DNA from: Kangiella koreensis DSM 16069
GTDB taxonomy: Bacteria; Pseudomonadota; Gammaproteobacteria; Enterobacterales; Kangiellaceae
Direction: 5' to 3'
DNA: 64,000 bases
Assembly: GCF_000024085.1 (NCBI RefSeq)
Contig: NC_013166.1
Span: 1,550,001-1,614,000 of the forward strand
Positions within the stretch are counted from its first letter, which is position 1. Every line of letters starts with the position of its first letter. Below are positions 62,710 through 64,000 of this stretch, piece by piece. The translations under genes and the position numbers were made by a program. The notes under the pieces are model-generated. The model made no database searches, was not told where the DNA came from, and was given only the letters and a program-made list of their open reading frames with translations.

Positions 62710-62761
62710 TAAGGCTTTTGAAAACAATAATAAGGGCAATTAACCATTCGAGGAAACAACA

Positions 62762-63490
62762 ATGACACTAGGTGAAAAGTTACGTTCTTTACGCTCAACC
62801 AGCAGCTGGACCCAACCAGAATTCGCACGAAAACTGGGTATTGAGCAGTCTTACTTATCCAAGATGGAAAATGATAAAAGCATTCCATCAACCGAAATGT
62901 TCGACAAGTTATGCACCGCGTACGAGGTCACTCCTGATGAGATGCTCAAGGATCTAGACAGAGAGTATATTCGGCAAAACCTGATGCACATCCCTATCAT
63001 TGCTAACAACAGCAATAGCAAACATAAAATCGCCAAGGGAAAACGAAAAGCAGCTGTTATTGTGTGCTCAACATTTATCTTAGTTGCTGTGCTGTTTTTC
63101 TTTATTGCTAACTTAGAGCTTCTCTCAAGTAACAAGCAGTACGAGTACCGATCTTTAGGTGTAGATTTCAAACATGAAATCAATGAGTGTTTGAAAACAA
63201 ACGAAGACAGGTATTGCTATATCAAGTTTACTGGCGAGTACATGCCACAAATATACGAGAAAACCACACATAATTGGGTCTCGGACAGCATCATCACCCG
63301 CGAATATAAAGGAGAATCTTTTATGGTGAAACTTGATGAGGGTTTTCGGAGTTACTATGTTAAGTCGCTCAAGGATAAGCGAAGTACTGCCAACAATATC
63401 TTCTTAATCCTGGCGGTGTTTTTAATGACGTTAGGTGTATTGGGACTAATAGTCGAAGCCAGGTTCTATAGCATTGATAAAAATACATGA
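62762..63490 (+). CDS. Xre-family regulator with two membrane helices
   Basis: A 242-residue protein. An N-terminal Cro/C1-type helix-turn-helix (LGEKLRSLRSTSSWTQPEFARKLGIEQSYLSKMENDKS, residues 3-40, domain to about 65) is followed by a basic stretch and a membrane helix (AAVIVCSTFILVAVLFFFIANL, about 97-118). An extracytoplasmic part of about 90 residues with two Cys (NECLKTNEDRYCYIKF) and a second helix (NIFLILAVFLMTLGVLGLIVEA) complete it. It is thus a one-component membrane-bound regulator; the signal is unknown. AGGAAACAACA precedes the ATG. An array of phased ATTC boxes lies upstream. Confidence 0.8.
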   Translation: MTLGEKLRSLRSTSSWTQPEFARKLGIEQSYLSKMENDKSIPSTEMFDKLCTAYEVTPDEMLKDLDREYIRQNLMHIPIIANNSNSKHKIAKGKRKAAVIVCSTFILVAVLFFFIANLELLSSNKQYEYRSLGVDFKHEINECLKTNEDRYCYIKFTGEYMPQIYEKTTHNWVSDSIITREYKGESFMVKLDEGFRSYYVKSLKDKRSTANNIFLILAVFLMTLGVLGLIVEARFYSIDKNT

Positions 63491-63564
63491 ATAGAATGGC
63501 TATATGTTTATGATGTACCCAAGAGATATATCACCAATCTACGCTAAGCATAAAACCCAGACAC

Positions 63565-63598
63565 AAAAAAACCGCTAATATTCCCATTAGCGGTTTTT
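63565..63598. terminator. Terminator of tRNA-Lys and Xre gene
   Basis: ACCGCTAAT/ATTAGCGGT stem with A and T runs on both sides, between the plus-strand Xre-type gene and the minus-strand tRNA-Lys. It fits both transcripts. Confidence 0.8.
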
Positions 63599-63629
63599 GC
63601 TTCCCTCTCCAATAGAAGGGGAAAAGATT

Positions 63630-63705
63630 TGGTGGGTTGCACAGGGATCGAACCTGTGACCACCTGATTAAAAGTCAGATGCTCTACCAACTGAGCTAGC
63701 AACCC
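63630..63705 (-). tRNA. tRNA-Lys (TTT)
   Basis: A 76-nt gene with encoded CCA on the minus strand. The acceptor stem is GGGTTGC/GCAACCC, anticodon stem CTGAC/ATCAG-type with loop CTTTTAA giving anticodon TTT, and T-arm CACAG-GTTCGATC-CTGTG. It has its own promoter and terminator. Confidence 0.97.
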
Positions 63706-63744
63706 AAATCTCTTGTCAGGCCATGGCCTAACTCGATGGCGCGT

Positions 63745-63772
63745 ATAATACCGTTTTGAGCTGAAAACTCAA
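63745..63772 (-). promoter_or_regulatory. Promoter of tRNA-Lys
   Basis: On the minus strand TTGAGT (63772-63767), 16-bp spacer, TATTAT (63750-63745) and the GC-rich discriminator ACGCGCC, as in stable-RNA promoters. Confidence 0.7.
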
Positions 63773-63882
63773 GCCTAAATTCCGATTAAATTTCACTTAA
63801 TTGAACATTTCTATCAGCTGATTATTTTAGGGGCAGTTTAAGTGGGGAGCTCAGACATCAAGTAAGCAATAATGATAGGCAT

Positions 63883-63915
63883 AAAAAAACCGCTAATATT
63901 TCCATTAGCGGTTTT
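63883..63915 (-). terminator. Terminator of second tRNA-Lys
   Basis: Nearly the same sequence as the terminator at 63565 (ACCGCTAAT/ATTAGCGGT, minus-strand T7), placed downstream of the second tRNA-Lys copy. Confidence 0.8.
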
Positions 63916-63941
63916 GTTCCCTCATGCTTTGAGGGAGAATT

Positions 63942-64000
63942 TGGTGGGTTGCACAGGGATCGAACCTGTGACCACCTGATTAAAAGTCAGATGCTCTACC
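63942..64000 (-). tRNA. tRNA-Lys (TTT), cut by window end
   Basis: The 3' 59 nt of a tRNA-Lys identical over this length to the copy at 63630-63705, including anticodon TTT and CCA. The D-arm and 5' acceptor strand lie beyond the window. With its matching terminator it is a tandem duplicate with a period of 312 bp. Confidence 0.92.

Noticed and set aside
63565..63915. Two copies of the ACCGCTAAT hairpin as a dispersed repeat family
   Set aside because: Both are explained as terminators of the duplicated tRNA-Lys genes.

Overview
This is a contiguous chromosomal segment from a gammaproteobacterium of moderate GC content. Conserved gene orders support that placement: asd-fimV-truA-accD-folC-dedD-cvpA-purF, aat-bpt-infA-clpA-clpS, and cmoA-cmoB-rluA. 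Secreted serine peptidases, several periplasmic or lipoprotein hydrolases, methionine gamma-lyase and a PUA-less tandem proB pair suggest a marine, protein-degrading, Kangiella-like bacterium. The genus is an inference from gene content, not a measured result. Most of the window is core genome; no insertion sequence, prophage, CRISPR array or rRNA operon was seen.

Layout. 1-12 kb: lipoprotein amidohydrolase, DUF2884 and DUF4404 proteins, a 575-residue membrane-anchored protein of unknown function, sulfide:quinone oxidoreductase, an Lrp-like regulator with methionine gamma-lyase, a small lipase-like hydrolase, a palindromic repeat element and a secreted S9 peptidase. 12-16 kb: a candidate small RNA, a stand-alone chorismate mutase divergent from cmoA-cmoB-rluA, then an array of three 122-bp tRNA-derived repeats running in register into a tRNA-Arg gene. 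16-24 kb: WYL regulator and the N-degron module (Aat and Bpt tag proteins, ClpS and ClpA deliver them for degradation). 24-34 kb: small housekeeping and redox-repair genes, an M1 peptidase, a cyanophycinase-like protein that has lost its serine nucleophile, gltX, tRNA-Val and a D-2-hydroxyglutarate-dehydrogenase-like flavoprotein. 34-51 kb: a large propeller/Y_Y_Y/GGDEF sensor with a destroyed GGDEF motif, then a long minus-strand block (acyltransferase, purF to asd, pepN). 51-59 kb: pyruvate dehydrogenase E1alpha-E1beta-E2 and a secreted prolyl oligopeptidase. 59-64 kb: proline biosynthesis (proB1, proB2, proA), an Xre-type membrane regulator with a phased operator array, and two tandem tRNA-Lys genes, the second cut by the window end.

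Most interesting signals. (1) The region before proB1 has the parts of a classical attenuator: a 38-codon reading frame with four clustered proline codons, a terminator ending 20 nt before the proB1 start, and two mutually exclusive upstream pairings. (2) The tRNA-Arg gene is the fourth member of an exact 122-bp periodic array whose other members keep only the tRNA ends and carry a 33-nt hairpin insertion. (3) A candidate small RNA at 12.2 kb exposes an anti-Shine-Dalgarno-like loop. (4) Two proteins appear to be pseudoenzymes (cyanophycinase-like, GGDEF). (5) Five ATTC boxes spaced exactly 10 bp precede the Xre regulator. (6) Chorismate mutase sits back-to-back with cmoA, whose substrate prephenate it makes.
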